From the NCBI GenBank assembly GCA_021805825.1, contig JAJZEC010000038.1, forward strand, positions 1-36,535: a stretch of 36,535 nucleotides of DNA, read 5' to 3'. Positions 1 to 10,539 of the stretch are shown here, piece after piece (position 1 is the first letter of the stretch; each line of letters opens with the position of its first letter). The translations under genes and the position numbers were made by a program. Source of the stretch: Pseudomonadota bacterium (GTDB lineage: Bacteria; Pseudomonadota; Gammaproteobacteria; Burkholderiales; Burkholderiaceae_C). The notes beneath the pieces are model-generated. The model saw nothing but the letters and a program-made list of their open reading frames with translations. It made no database searches and was not told the origin of the DNA.

Positions 1-252
1 TAGTACGAGAGGACCGGAGTGGACGCACCCCTGGTGTACCGGTTGTCACGCCAGTGGCATCGCCGGGTAGCTATGTGCGGAAGAGATAACCGCTGAAAGC
101 ATCTAAGCGGGAAACTCGCCTCAAGATAAGGCTTCCCTGGGGACTCGATCCCCCTGAAGGGTCGTTGTAGACGACAACGTTGATAGGCTGGGTGTGGAAG
201 CGCAGCAATGCGTTGAGCTAACCAGTACTAATTGCCCGTGCGGCTTGATCCT
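1..252 (+). rRNA. rrl: 23S ribosomal RNA, 3' end (partial)
   Basis: The window opens inside the sarcin-ricin loop region of 23S rRNA: the AGTACGAGAGGACC stretch is at positions 2-15 and is nearly invariant in bacteria. The rest of domain VI follows, ending near the GCGGCTTGATCCT stretch that corresponds to the 3' end of the E. coli molecule. The 5' part lies outside the window. The exact 3' end (about 252) is placed by comparison with the known E. coli end and could be off by a few bases. Confidence 0.95.
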
Positions 253-379
253 ATAACCTTGACCTGGCTCGATCCCCCGCGATCGAACCATCGTCCCACG
301 TTCGATGAATCCAGCAATCGCAACAGCGTCAGCTCCCGAATCACGGCTCCCGCGCCTCAGCGCGGAAGCCACCAGTTAC
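253..379 (+). other. 23S-5S internal transcribed spacer
   Basis: About 127 nt lie between the end of 23S and the start of 5S. I see no tRNA gene in it and no convincing open reading frame. It would be removed when the rRNA precursor is processed. Confidence 0.7.
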
Positions 380-493
380 GCCTGATGACCATAGCGAGGT
401 GGAACCACTCCTTCCCATCCCGAACAGGACCGTGAAACGCCTCAGCGCCGATGATAGTGCGCATGCGCGTGTGAAAGTAGGACATCGTCAGGC
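380..493 (+). rRNA. rrf: 5S ribosomal RNA
   Basis: This is a 114-nt 5S rRNA. The 5' GCCTGATGACC and the 3' ATCGTCAGGC are complementary and form helix I. Between them are the conserved GTGGAACCACTCC and CCCATCCCGAAC segments and the AAAGTAGGACATC 3' half. It closes the rRNA operon and is followed at once by an intrinsic terminator. The ends are set from the helix I pairing and may be off by one or two bases. Confidence 0.95.
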
Positions 494-502
494 TTCCCTA
501 CC

Positions 503-531
503 AGCCCGGCTACGCAAGTAGCCGGGCTTTT
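503..531 (+). terminator. Intrinsic terminator of the rRNA operon
   Basis: A perfect 11-bp stem (503-513 with 518-528) is closed by a GCAA tetraloop of the stable GNRA class. It is followed by TTT at 529-531, with the last stem base also a T. This is a textbook Rho-independent terminator, 10 nt after 5S. It separates rRNA transcription from the str operon. Confidence 0.9.
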
Positions 532-542
532 GTCATGCTGTT

Positions 543-571
543 TTGATTCACCAACGTACAGCTCGTACACG
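543..571 (+). promoter_or_regulatory. Candidate weak sigma-70 promoter for rpsL
   Basis: TTGATT (543-548) and TACACG (566-571) are spaced by 17 bp. The -35 matches consensus at the first four bases; the -10 matches at only three of six. A promoter is expected here because a strong terminator lies just upstream and rpsL starts at 592. This particular pair is only a candidate. Confidence 0.25.
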
Positions 572-591
572 TTCTTTTCGAAGGAACCACA

Positions 592-966
592 ATGCCGACC
601 ATCAACCAGCTGGTTCGTCATGGGCGCGTGGCGGAAACGCTCAAGTCCAAGAGCCCGGCGATGGAGAATTCGCCGCAGCGGCGCGGTGTCTGCACCCGCG
701 TCTACACCACGACTCCGAAGAAGCCGAACTCGGCGCTGCGCAAGGTCGCCAAGGTGCGCCTGACCAACGGCTTCGAGGTGATCTCCTACATCGGTGGTGA
801 GGGCCACAACCTGCAGGAGCACTCGGTGGTTCTGGTGCGCGGCGGTCGGGTGAAGGATCTGCCCGGCGTGCGCTACCACATCGTGCGCGGCTCCCTGGAT
901 CTGCAGGGAGTCAAGGATCGCAAGCAGGCGCGCTCGAAGTACGGCGCCAAGCGTCCGAAGAAGTGA
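592..966 (+). CDS. rpsL: 30S ribosomal protein S12
   Basis: S12 sits at the decoding centre of the 30S subunit and helps monitor codon-anticodon pairing. The 124-residue product has the usual length and is almost invariant. The [13 protein letters not shown] segment (residues 39-51) carries Lys43, and [10 protein letters not shown] (85-94) carries Lys88 and Asp89. Both lysines are the wild-type, streptomycin-sensitive residues, and Asp89 corresponds to the residue methylthiolated by RimO in E. coli. AAGGA precedes the ATG at good spacing. It is the first gene of the str operon, but here it follows an rRNA operon rather than rpoC. Confidence 0.98.
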   Translation: MPTINQLVRHGRVAETLKSKSPAMENSPQRRGVCTRVYTTTPKKPNSALRKVAKVRLTNGFEVISYIGGEGHNLQEHSVVLVRGGRVKDLPGVRYHIVRGSLDLQGVKDRKQARSKYGAKRPKK

Positions 967-976
967 AATCCGGCGC

Positions 977-1100
977 GGCGCGGCCCGGCTCCGGGCTGCG
1001 CCGCGTGTTGCGCGACGGACGATGGCAGCCAGGCTGCCATCGCCTCGTCATCCTGAGCGGCTCGAATGCGGGCCGAGTAAGTGCTTCGCCGATGCGAAGC
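977..1100 (+). promoter_or_regulatory. Three-hairpin region in the rpsL-rpsG gap
   Basis: The 169-nt gap between rpsL and rpsG contains three separate inverted repeats. The first pairs 977-987 with 992-1002 (one G-U). The second is a near-perfect palindrome, 1021-1030 with 1032-1041, one base apart, which would form an 8-bp stem with a 5-nt loop. The third pairs 1083-1089 with 1094-1100 around CGAT. None is followed by a T run, so they do not look like terminators. In E. coli the S12-S7 intercistronic region is where S7 binds its own mRNA, so a similar role is a reasonable guess. Confidence 0.55.
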
Positions 1101-1135
1101 GTGGGCCCAGGCCCGACTGAATCCAAGGAACTCCC

Positions 1136-1606
1136 ATGTCACGCCGCCGTGTCATCGCCAAGCGCGAAATCCTCCCCGATCCGAAGTTCGGCAACCTCGA
1201 CGTCGCCAAGTTCATGAACGTGGTCATGCTGTCGGGCAAGAAGGCGATTGCCGAAAGCATTGTCTACGGTGCCTTCGACACCATCCAGACGAAGACCGGA
1301 AAGGATCCGGTCGAGGTGTTCAGCCAGGCGCTGAGCAACATCAAGCCGGTGGTCGAGGTCAAGAGCCGTCGTGTCGGCGGCGCGAACTACCAGGTTCCGG
1401 TGGAGGTGCGCCCGCAGCGTCGTGCTGCGCTGGCGATGCGCTGGCTGCGTGAGGCCGCGAAGAAGCGCGGCGAAAAGTCCATGGCCCTGCGCCTGGCCAA
1501 CGAGCTGATGGAAGCGGCCGAAGGCCGCGGAGCGGCGATGAAGCGCCGCGATGAGGTTCATCGCATGGCCGAGGCGAACAAGGCCTTTTCGCATTTCAGG
1601 TTCTAA
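1136..1606 (+). CDS. rpsG: 30S ribosomal protein S7
   Basis: S7 is a primary 16S rRNA-binding protein that starts assembly of the 30S head and contacts the E-site tRNA. The product is 156 residues, the usual bacterial length. It begins [20 protein letters not shown] and contains [19 protein letters not shown] near residues 73-91 and the conserved [10 protein letters not shown] helix. The start follows an AAGGA Shine-Dalgarno. It lies in the str operon, 169 nt after rpsL and only 15 nt before fusA. In E. coli S7 is the autogenous repressor of this operon; I have not identified its site here with certainty. Confidence 0.98.
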   Translation: MSRRRVIAKREILPDPKFGNLDVAKFMNVVMLSGKKAIAESIVYGAFDTIQTKTGKDPVEVFSQALSNIKPVVEVKSRRVGGANYQVPVEVRPQRRAALAMRWLREAAKKRGEKSMALRLANELMEAAEGRGAAMKRRDEVHRMAEANKAFSHFRF

Positions 1607-1621
1607 TTCCGGGATTCCATC

Positions 1622-3727
<2,106 letters not shown>

Positions 3728-3732
3728 AACCC

Positions 3733-3766
3733 GGGCGGACGGCGGCGCTGTCCGCCGCCGCCCTTT
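3733..3766 (+). terminator. Hairpin with short T run between fusA and tuf
   Basis: A two-part stem pairs 3733-3738 with 3758-3763 and 3741-3745 with 3752-3756. The loop is 6 nt, there is a small internal bulge, and TTT follows at 3764-3766. With only three Ts it would act at best as a partial terminator or attenuator. It could instead stabilise the fusA 3' end and allow separate control of tuf. Confidence 0.5.
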
Positions 3767-3818
3767 CGATGCAGCAACACCCGGCCCCGCGCAGGGGCCC
3801 ATTCGGCAGATAGCGATC

Positions 3819-5009
<1,191 letters not shown>

Positions 5010-5062
5010 CCCTCCCTGCACGGCCGGGTGCTTCCCGACCCTTCACGCTCTTTGGAATCATC

Positions 5063-5374
5063 ATGCAAAACCAGAAGATCCGCATCCGTCTGAAGGCCTT
5101 CGACTATCGGCTGATCGATCAGTCGGCCCTGGAAATCGTCGATACCGCCAAGCGCACCGGGGCCATCGTCAAGGGCCCGGTTCCGCTGCCTACGCGGCTG
5201 CAGCGTTTCGACATCCTGCGTTCGCCGCACGTGAACAAGAGTTCGCGGGATCAGTTCGAGATTCGCACCCACCAGCGGCTGATGGACATCGTCGACCCGA
5301 CCGAGAAGACCGTCGACGCGCTGATGAAGCTCGACCTGCCGGCCGGGGTCGATGTGGAGATCAAGCTGCAGTGA
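5063..5374 (+). CDS. rpsJ: 30S ribosomal protein S10 (NusE)
   Basis: S10 is part of the 30S head. As NusE it also joins the NusB-NusG antitermination complex that links transcription to translation. The 103-residue product starts [19 protein letters not shown] and has the family's usual length and the conserved [20 protein letters not shown] region. The TCTTTGGAATCATC stretch before the ATG gives a modest GGA Shine-Dalgarno. It is separated from rplC by an unusually long 188-nt structured gap, so it may end one transcript, with rplC starting another. Confidence 0.98.
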   Translation: MQNQKIRIRLKAFDYRLIDQSALEIVDTAKRTGAIVKGPVPLPTRLQRFDILRSPHVNKSSRDQFEIRTHQRLMDIVDPTEKTVDALMKLDLPAGVDVEIKLQ

Positions 5375-5410
5375 TGGCCGAGGCCCTGGCGCAGTTGTCC
5401 GGGCCTGGTC

Positions 5411-5416
5411 TATACT
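5411..5416 (+). promoter_or_regulatory. Candidate -10 element upstream of rplC
   Basis: TATACT matches five of six positions of the sigma-70 -10 consensus and lies 37 nt after the rpsJ stop, just before the tandem hairpin repeat. The only TTG-like -35 nearby, TTGTCC at 5395, is just 10 bp upstream, which is too close, so any promoter here would lack a good -35. If active it would start the S10 operon proper at about 5423, with a 140-nt leader before rplC. Confidence 0.35.
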
Positions 5417-5444
5417 GCAGGGCTTTTCCGTAGTCGAGCACGCG

Positions 5445-5537
5445 TCGAGCCGGTCTTCCGAGGTTGTCGGGGCTGGCTCGAACTATCGAGCCGGTCTTCC
5501 GAGGCTTTCGGGGCTGGCTCGAACTATCGAGCCGGCC
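5445..5537 (+). repeat. 41-bp tandem repeat forming hairpins in the rplC leader
   Basis: Two copies of a 41-bp unit (5445-5485 and 5486-5526) are followed by a partial third copy (5527-5535). The copies differ at two positions. Each unit begins with the right arm and ends with the left arm of an inverted repeat, so each junction forms a hairpin: GGCTCGA (5475-5481) pairs with TCGAGCC (5486-5492), and an 11-bp stem (5512-5522 with 5527-5537) forms at the second junction, both around ACTA. Inside each unit CCGA and TCGG can form a smaller hairpin, and both differences between copies fall in its 5-nt loop. It ends 26 nt before the rplC start. Confidence 0.85.
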
Positions 5538-5562
5538 AATCGTAGCCGGCATGGAGCGAACA

Positions 5563-6225
5563 ATGAGTACGCAAGCACTCGGCCTTGTCGCGCGCAAGGT
5601 CGGCATGATGCGGGTGTTCAACGATGACGGCGTATCGGTTCCCGTCACCGTGCTGGACGTCTCCCGCAACGCCGTGGCGCAGATCCGCCAGTCCGACAAG
5701 GACGGCTACAGCGCCATCCAGGTGGCTTTCGGCGCCGCCAAGCCCTCCCGCACCACGAAGGCCGAAGCCGGCCACCTCGCGAAGGCCGGTGTCGAGCCGG
5801 CGAAGCTGCTGTGCGAATTCCGCGTCAGCGCAGAGGTCGCGGCCTCCTACCAGCCCGGCGCGCAGCTGCCGCCCAGCCTGTTCGAGGTCGGGCAGTTCGT
5901 CGACGTGCGCGGGGTGAGCATCGGCAAGGGCTACGCCGGGGCGATCAAGCGCCACAATTTCTCTTCCAACCGCGCCTCCCACGGCAACTCGGTGACCACC
6001 CGCGCCCCCGGCTCGATCGGCATGGCGCAGGATCCTGGTCGCGTATTCCCCGGCAAGCGCATGTCCGGTCGCCTGGGCGGAGCCCAGGTCACGGTGCAGA
6101 ACCTGCAGGTGGTGCGCGTCGACGAGGCGCGTGCGCTGATCATGGTTCGGGGGGCTGTTCCGGGCGCCGACAACGGCTGCGTGACCCTGCGCCCGGCGGT
6201 GAAGAAGGCGGGAGTCCAGGCATGA
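5563..6225 (+). CDS. rplC: 50S ribosomal protein L3
   Basis: L3 binds 23S rRNA early in 50S assembly and reaches close to the peptidyl transferase centre. I start it at the ATG at 5563, giving 220 residues beginning [23 protein letters not shown] at 5553-5556 is well placed, and the frame upstream is repeat sequence without family similarity. The central [20 protein letters not shown] segment is the loop that nears the catalytic centre; its AQDPG glutamine is probably the counterpart of the PrmB-methylated residue of E. coli. Its stop overlaps the rplD start in an ATGA. Confidence 0.97.
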   Translation: MSTQALGLVARKVGMMRVFNDDGVSVPVTVLDVSRNAVAQIRQSDKDGYSAIQVAFGAAKPSRTTKAEAGHLAKAGVEPAKLLCEFRVSAEVAASYQPGAQLPPSLFEVGQFVDVRGVSIGKGYAGAIKRHNFSSNRASHGNSVTTRAPGSIGMAQDPGRVFPGKRMSGRLGGAQVTVQNLQVVRVDEARALIMVRGAVPGADNGCVTLRPAVKKAGVQA

Positions 6226-6845
6226 CCCAATTGCAATACATCGCCGCCGACGGCGCGCGCAGCGACGCCTTCGACGCTCCCGACACCATTTTCGGTCGCG
6301 AGTACAACGAGGCCCTGATCCACCAGATCGTCGTCGCTTACCAGGCCAATGCCCGCATGGGCACGCGCGCGCAGAAGGACCGCGCCGAGGTGCGCCACTC
6401 CACGCGCAAGCCCTGGCGCCAGAAAGGAACCGGGCGTGCGCGCGCCGGGATGACCAGTTCCCCGCTGTGGCGTGGGGGTGGCCGTGTGTTCCCGAACAGC
6501 GCCGAAGAGAACTTCACGCAGAAGATCAACAAGAAGATGTACCGCGCGGGCATGCGCTCCATTCTGTCGCAGCTGGCGCGCGAAGGCCGTGTCAGCGTGG
6601 TCGACGAGTTGGAGGTCGACGCGCCCAAGACCCGGTTGCTGGCGGCCAAGCTCAAGGCCATGGGACTGGAGTCGGTGCTGTATATCGCCGACAGCATCGA
6701 CGAAAAGCTGATGCTGGCCGCGCGCAACCTGCCCAACGTGCTGCTGGTGGAGCCGCGCTACATGGATCCGCTGTCGCTGATCTACTACAAGAACGTGCTG
6801 ATTTCCAAGGATGCGGTCAGCAAGCTGCAGGAGATGCTGTCATGA
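6222..6845 (+). CDS. rplD: 50S ribosomal protein L4
   Basis: L4 lines the nascent-peptide exit tunnel. In E. coli it also represses the S10 operon by acting on its leader. The 207-residue product begins [12 protein letters not shown] and contains the extended tunnel loop [17 protein letters not shown] (about residues 60-76). The start overlaps the rplC stop by 4 nt, which fixes it. If L4 autoregulation exists here, the structured gap upstream of rplC is the obvious target, but that is inference. Confidence 0.97.
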   Translation: MTQLQYIAADGARSDAFDAPDTIFGREYNEALIHQIVVAYQANARMGTRAQKDRAEVRHSTRKPWRQKGTGRARAGMTSSPLWRGGGRVFPNSAEENFTQKINKKMYRAGMRSILSQLAREGRVSVVDELEVDAPKTRLLAAKLKAMGLESVLYIADSIDEKLMLAARNLPNVLLVEPRYMDPLSLIYYKNVLISKDAVSKLQEMLS

Positions 6846-7156
6846 GCCGGCAACTGACGCAACAACAGCGACTGATGCAGGTCCTGGTCGCGCCGATCAT
6901 CTCGGAAAAGGCCACGCTGCTGGCCGACAAGCGCAACCAGGTCGCCTTCCGTGTGCTGCCCGATGCGACCAAGGACGAGATCAAGGCCGCGGTCGAGGCC
7001 TTCTTCAAGGTTCAGGTCACCGCGGTGCAGGTGCTGAATCAGGCCGGCAAGATCAAGCGTAACGCCCGCGGCAGCGGTCGGCGCGCGAACGTGCGCAAGG
7101 CCTATGTCAGCCTGGCTGCCGGGCAGGAGCTGAATTTCGCCCAGGAGGGTGTCTGA
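6842..7156 (+). CDS. rplW: 50S ribosomal protein L23
   Basis: L23 sits at the tunnel exit and docks trigger factor, the signal recognition particle and the Sec translocon. The product is 104 residues. The core starts at [19 protein letters not shown], and the [14 protein letters not shown] tail is typical. The ATG at 6842 overlaps the rplD stop (ATGA) and follows an AGGAG, so I prefer it over the internal Met at residue 12. It ends 1 nt before rplB. Confidence 0.96.
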   Translation: MSRQLTQQQRLMQVLVAPIISEKATLLADKRNQVAFRVLPDATKDEIKAAVEAFFKVQVTAVQVLNQAGKIKRNARGSGRRANVRKAYVSLAAGQELNFAQEGV

Positions 7157-7157
7157 G

Positions 7158-7982
7158 ATGGCAGTCGTCAAAGTCAAACCGACCTCGGCTGGCCGCCGTG
7201 CGGTGGTCAAGGTGGTGCACAAGCACCTGCACAAGGGTGCGCCCGAGAAGAGCCTGCTCGAGCCGCAGAAGCAGAACGCCGGGCGCAACAACAATGGCCA
7301 CATCACCGTGCGCCACCGTGGTGGCGGCGCCAAGCACCATTACCGGGTGATCGATTTCCGCCGCGACAAGGATGGCGTGCCGGGGCGCGTCGAACGCATC
7401 GAGTACGACCCCAACCGCACGGCCCACATCGCGCTGCTGGTGTATGCCGACGGTGAGCGCCGCTACATCATCGCCCCGCGCGGGGTCGAGGTCGGCACGC
7501 AACTGCTGAGCGGCTCGGAGGCGCCGATCCGCGCCGGCAACTGTCTGCCCATCCGCAGCATTCCGGTGGGTTCGACCATCCACTGCGTCGAGCTCACCGC
7601 GGGCAAGGGCGCGCAGATGATCCGCTCGGCCGGTGGCTCCGCGGTGCTGATGGCGCGCGAAGGCCTCTACGCCCAGGTGCGCCTGCGTTCCGGCGAGGTG
7701 CGCAAGGTGCATGTCGAGTGCCGCGCCACGATCGGCGAGGTGAGCAACGAGGAAAACAGCCTGCGCCAGTACGGCAAGGCCGGCGCCAAGCGCTGGAAGG
7801 GCATCCGCCCGACCGTGCGCGGTGTCGCGATGAACCCGATCGACCACCCGCATGGTGGCGGCGAAGGCCGCACCGGCGAGGGCCGCACCCCGGTCAGCCC
7901 GTGGGGTACCCCGACGAAGGGCTACCGCACGCGCTCGAACAAGCGCACCCAGGCGATGATCGTCTCGCGCCGCAAAAAGTAA
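7158..7982 (+). CDS. rplB: 50S ribosomal protein L2
   Basis: L2 binds domain IV of 23S rRNA and is needed for subunit joining and peptidyl transferase assembly. I place the start at the ATG at 7158 (274 residues, [14 protein letters not shown]), 9 nt after an AGGAGG; a GTG three codons earlier is in frame but lies inside rplW. The C-terminal [20 protein letters not shown] segment contains the conserved histidine implicated in peptide bond formation. The length matches the family (about 274). Confidence 0.97.
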   Translation: MAVVKVKPTSAGRRAVVKVVHKHLHKGAPEKSLLEPQKQNAGRNNNGHITVRHRGGGAKHHYRVIDFRRDKDGVPGRVERIEYDPNRTAHIALLVYADGERRYIIAPRGVEVGTQLLSGSEAPIRAGNCLPIRSIPVGSTIHCVELTAGKGAQMIRSAGGSAVLMAREGLYAQVRLRSGEVRKVHVECRATIGEVSNEENSLRQYGKAGAKRWKGIRPTVRGVAMNPIDHPHGGGEGRTGEGRTPVSPWGTPTKGYRTRSNKRTQAMIVSRRKK

Positions 7983-7997
7983 GCCCAAGGAACAGCC

Positions 7998-8273
7998 ATG
8001 ACACGTTCTCTGAAGAAGGGCCCGTTCTGCGATGCGCACCTGCTGCGCAAGGTCGAGCACGCGCTGGCCACGAAGGACAAGAAGCCGATCAAGACCTGGT
8101 CGCGCCGCTCTACCGTGCTGCCCGAATTCATCGGCGCCACCATCGCGGTGCACAACGGGCGCCAGCATGTTCCGGTGTACGTCACCGATCAGATGGTCGG
8201 CCACAAGCTCGGGGAGTTCGCGCTGACGCGCACCTTCAAGGGCCACCCCGCTGACAAGAAGGCGAAGAAGTAA
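7998..8273 (+). CDS. rpsS: 30S ribosomal protein S19
   Basis: S19 works with S13 in the head of the 30S subunit, next to the A-site tRNA. The 91-residue product starts [16 protein letters not shown] and contains the conserved [16 protein letters not shown] and [16 protein letters not shown] segments. AAGGA precedes the ATG. Its TAA stop overlaps the ATG of rplV as TAATG. Confidence 0.98.
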   Translation: MTRSLKKGPFCDAHLLRKVEHALATKDKKPIKTWSRRSTVLPEFIGATIAVHNGRQHVPVYVTDQMVGHKLGEFALTRTFKGHPADKKAKK

Positions 8274-8608
8274 TGACCATGGAAACACGAGCCACACTAC
8301 GCGGCGTGCGTCTGTCGGAGCAGAAGGGGCGGCTGGTCGCGGATCTGATTCGCGGCAAGAAGGTCGACCATGCGCTGAACATCCTCGCCTACACCCCGAA
8401 GAAGGCGGCGCAGATCATCCGCAAGGTGCTCGAGTCGGCGATCGCCAATGCCGAGCACAACGACGGCGCGGACATCGACGAACTGCGGGTGAAGTCGATC
8501 ATGGTCGAGCAGGGCGCGACCCTGAAGCGTTTCTCCGCGCGCGCCAAGGGCCGCGGCAATCGCATCAGCAAGCCGACCTGCCACATCTACATCACCGTCG
8601 GCAACTGA
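8273..8608 (+). CDS. rplV: 50S ribosomal protein L22
   Basis: L22 contacts all 23S rRNA domains and forms part of the tunnel constriction, with a loop that macrolide resistance mutations alter. The protein is 111 residues from the ATG at 8273, or 109 from the in-frame ATG at 8279. Homologues begin METxAxLRG, so the second start is possible; the first gives translational coupling with rpsS. The conserved [20 protein letters not shown] segment and the [19 protein letters not shown] loop are intact. Confidence 0.97.
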   Translation: MTMETRATLRGVRLSEQKGRLVADLIRGKKVDHALNILAYTPKKAAQIIRKVLESAIANAEHNDGADIDELRVKSIMVEQGATLKRFSARAKGRGNRISKPTCHIYITVGN

Positions 8609-8617
8609 GGAATCGAG

Positions 8618-9439
8618 ATGGGACAGAAAATCAACCCGACGGGATTCCGGCTGGCGGTTTCCCACGACTGGTCCTCGCGCTGGTACGCCGGCGGCGCGCG
8701 TTTCGCCAAGATGCTCAACGAGGACATCGAGGTGCGCGAGTACCTGGCGAAAAAGCTCAAGGGTGCGTCGGTCTCGCGCATCGTGATCGAGCGCCCGGCG
8801 AAGAACGCCCGCATCACCATCTACAGCGCCCGCCCGGGCGTGGTGATCGGCAAGAAGGGTGAGGACATCGAGGCGCTGAAGGCCGAACTGACGCGCCGCC
8901 TGGGCGTGCCGGTGGCGGTGGACATCGAGGAGGTGCGCAAGCCCGAGATCGATGCCAAGCTGATCGCCGACTCGATCACCCAGCAACTGGAAAAGCGCAT
9001 CATGTTCCGCCGCGCGATGAAGCGCGCGATGCAGAACGCGATGCGCCTGGGTGCCCAGGGCATCAAGATCATGTCGTCCGGACGACTGAACGGCATCGAG
9101 ATCGCGCGTACCGAGTGGTACCGCGAGGGGCGCGTTCCGCTGCAGACGCTGCGCGCCGACATCGACTACGGTTTTTCCGAGGCCAAGACCACCTACGGGG
9201 TGATCGGGGTCAAGGTGTGGGTCTACAAGGGCGACACCCTGGGGCGTGGCGCGCTGGCGCAGAAGGCGGTCGAGGCGGCCGAGACCGAGCGCCGTCCGCG
9301 TCGCGACGAGCGCCCGGGCGCTCGTCGCGGGCCGCGCCGCGCCGAGGGCGCCGGCGCGGGTACGCCGGATCGCCGGGTGCGCAAGGTGAGCAAGGCCGAA
9401 GGCGCCGCGGCGCCGGCCAGGCAAGGAGAAGGGTCATGA
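8618..9439 (+). CDS. rpsC: 30S ribosomal protein S3
   Basis: S3 is at the mRNA entry tunnel of the 30S subunit and takes part in mRNA helicase activity. The 273-residue product has the KH domain with [17 protein letters not shown] (about residues 69-85) and the C-terminal domain ending near [10 protein letters not shown]. Beyond that is a tail of about 60 residues rich in Arg, Ala, Gly and Glu. Together with the rest it makes the protein some 40 residues longer than the 233-residue E. coli S3. Such tails occur in betaproteobacteria. The stop overlaps the rplP start (ATGA). Confidence 0.97.
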   Translation: MGQKINPTGFRLAVSHDWSSRWYAGGARFAKMLNEDIEVREYLAKKLKGASVSRIVIERPAKNARITIYSARPGVVIGKKGEDIEALKAELTRRLGVPVAVDIEEVRKPEIDAKLIADSITQQLEKRIMFRRAMKRAMQNAMRLGAQGIKIMSSGRLNGIEIARTEWYREGRVPLQTLRADIDYGFSEAKTTYGVIGVKVWVYKGDTLGRGALAQKAVEAAETERRPRRDERPGARRGPRRAEGAGAGTPDRRVRKVSKAEGAAAPARQGEGS

Positions 9440-9852
9440 TGCAGCCCGCGCGGCGCAAGTACCGCAAGGAACAGAAGGGGCGCAACACCGGCGTGGCCAC
9501 GCGTGGCGCGACGGTGGCGTTCGGCGAATACGGATTGAAGGCGACCACCCGGGGGCGCCTCACGGCGCGCCAGATCGAGGCCGCCCGACGTGCGATCTCC
9601 CGCCATGTCAAGCGTGGTGGGCGGATCTGGATCCGCGTGTTCCCGGACAAGCCGATCTCCACCAAGCCGGCGGAGGTTCGCATGGGCAACGGCAAGGGTA
9701 ATCCGGAGTATTACGTCTCCGAAATCACTCCGGGCAAGGTGCTGTACGAAATCGACGGCGTCCCCGAGCAGTTGGCGCGCGAGGCCTTCGAACTGGCGGC
9801 GGCGAAGCTGCCGTTCCGCACCGTGTTCGTCGGCCGGCGTTTCGGCATCTGA
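9436..9852 (+). CDS. rplP: 50S ribosomal protein L16
   Basis: L16 helps shape the A site and anchors aminoacyl-tRNA on the 50S subunit. The 138-residue protein starts [17 protein letters not shown]. The first ATG, overlapping the rpsC stop, aligns with the usual MLQP start. The [20 protein letters not shown] and PVRMGxGKGxPE-like ([16 protein letters not shown]) segments are typical. AAGGAGAAGGG inside the end of rpsC is its Shine-Dalgarno. Confidence 0.97.
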   Translation: MMQPARRKYRKEQKGRNTGVATRGATVAFGEYGLKATTRGRLTARQIEAARRAISRHVKRGGRIWIRVFPDKPISTKPAEVRMGNGKGNPEYYVSEITPGKVLYEIDGVPEQLAREAFELAAAKLPFRTVFVGRRFGI

Positions 9853-9862
9853 GGTCAAGGTC

Positions 9863-10057
9863 ATGAATCTCGAAGAACTGCGCAAGCTCGACAACGCGGG
9901 CCTGCAGAAGGAGCTGGACGACTTGCTGAAGGCCCACATGGGCCTGCGCATGCAGAAGGCCACGCAGCAACTGAACAACACCTCGCAACTGGGCAGGGTG
10001 CGGCGCGATATCGCGCGGGTGCGTACCGTGATCCAGCAGAAGGCCTCGCAGGAGTGA
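9863..10057 (+). CDS. rpmC: 50S ribosomal protein L29
   Basis: L29 is a small helical protein beside L23 at the tunnel exit. The 64-residue product ([20 protein letters not shown]) is two long helices, with [16 protein letters not shown] in the second. The ATG is 10 nt after rplP. It is nearly coupled to rpsQ, whose ATG is 2 nt past this stop. Confidence 0.95.
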   Translation: MNLEELRKLDNAGLQKELDDLLKAHMGLRMQKATQQLNNTSQLGRVRRDIARVRTVIQQKASQE

Positions 10058-10059
10058 AC

Positions 10060-10326
10060 ATGTCGGAAAGCCAAGGATTGACCCGTACCCTGTCTGGGCG
10101 CGTGGTCAGCGACAAGCGCAGCAAGACGGTGACCGTGCTGGTCGAGCGCCGTGTGCAGCATGAGCTGTACGGCAAGTACATCGTGCGTTCGAGGAAGTAC
10201 AGCGCGCACGACGAGGATGGCCAGTACCACGTCGGCGACCTGGTCGAGATCGCCGAGACTCGTCCGCTGTCGAAGACCAAGGCCTGGGTCGTGACCCGGC
10301 TGCTGGAGAAGTCGCGGCTGGTTTGA
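10060..10326 (+). CDS. rpsQ: 30S ribosomal protein S17
   Basis: S17 is an OB-fold protein that binds 16S rRNA early in assembly. I start it at the ATG at 10060 (88 residues, [19 protein letters not shown]), which has an AGGAG 5 nt upstream; a GTG at 10054 is in frame but less likely. The [19 protein letters not shown] segment is the family core. It is the last gene of the S10 block: a strong hairpin and a 213-nt gap follow. Confidence 0.96.
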   Translation: MSESQGLTRTLSGRVVSDKRSKTVTVLVERRVQHELYGKYIVRSRKYSAHDEDGQYHVGDLVEIAETRPLSKTKAWVVTRLLEKSRLV

Positions 10327-10340
10327 GTTTGCCGGCCTGC

Positions 10341-10370
10341 GGCCGGCCTGTCTTGACAGGCCGGCCGTTT
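10341..10370 (+). terminator. Terminator-like hairpin at the S10/spc boundary
   Basis: A perfect, very GC-rich 11-bp stem (10341-10351 with 10356-10366) has a 4-nt CTTG loop. It is followed by one G and TTT at 10368-10370. It starts 14 nt after the rpsQ stop. It could end or attenuate the S10 transcript; the T run is short, so some readthrough is likely. Its loop and right arm hold the -35 of a candidate promoter. Confidence 0.65.
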
Positions 10371-10381
10371 GCCCAGAGAAT
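10353..10381 (+). promoter_or_regulatory. Candidate spc promoter upstream of rplN
   Basis: A perfect consensus -35, TTGACA (10353-10358), is followed after exactly 17 bp by GAGAAT (10376-10381), which matches four of six -10 positions including the key second A and final T. This predicts a start near 10388 and a leader of about 150 nt before rplN. In E. coli the spc operon also has its own promoter at this junction. The element overlaps the preceding terminator hairpin. Confidence 0.5.
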
Positions 10382-10539
10382 TGCCTATTCGGCCGAAAGC
10401 GCCTCCCCCTTGCGGGCAAGGCGCGCCAGGCCAGACAAACCCGCTCCACGGGTCCAAGACTGCCGGTGCGCAACCGGATCGCGGCGACGCCGCGGTCACC
10501 GGTGCAACGGCAAGTTGGAACATCATTCCAGGATTCGAC

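Noticed and set aside
253-379. A tRNA gene in the 23S-5S spacer
   Set aside because: No cloverleaf, TTCGA arm or CCA-type acceptor pairing could be found.
5395-5416. TTGTCC-TATACT as a full sigma-70 promoter upstream of rplC
   Set aside because: The spacing is only 10 bp, far below the usual 16-18, so only the -10 was kept as a low-confidence candidate.
5445-5537. A CRISPR array
   Set aside because: The units are directly adjacent without spacers and are imperfect; they form a tandem repeat, not repeat-spacer units.
5464-5562. An extended N terminus for L3 reading through the tandem repeat
   Set aside because: Homologues start at the [15 protein letters not shown] position, and GGAG lies just before that ATG.
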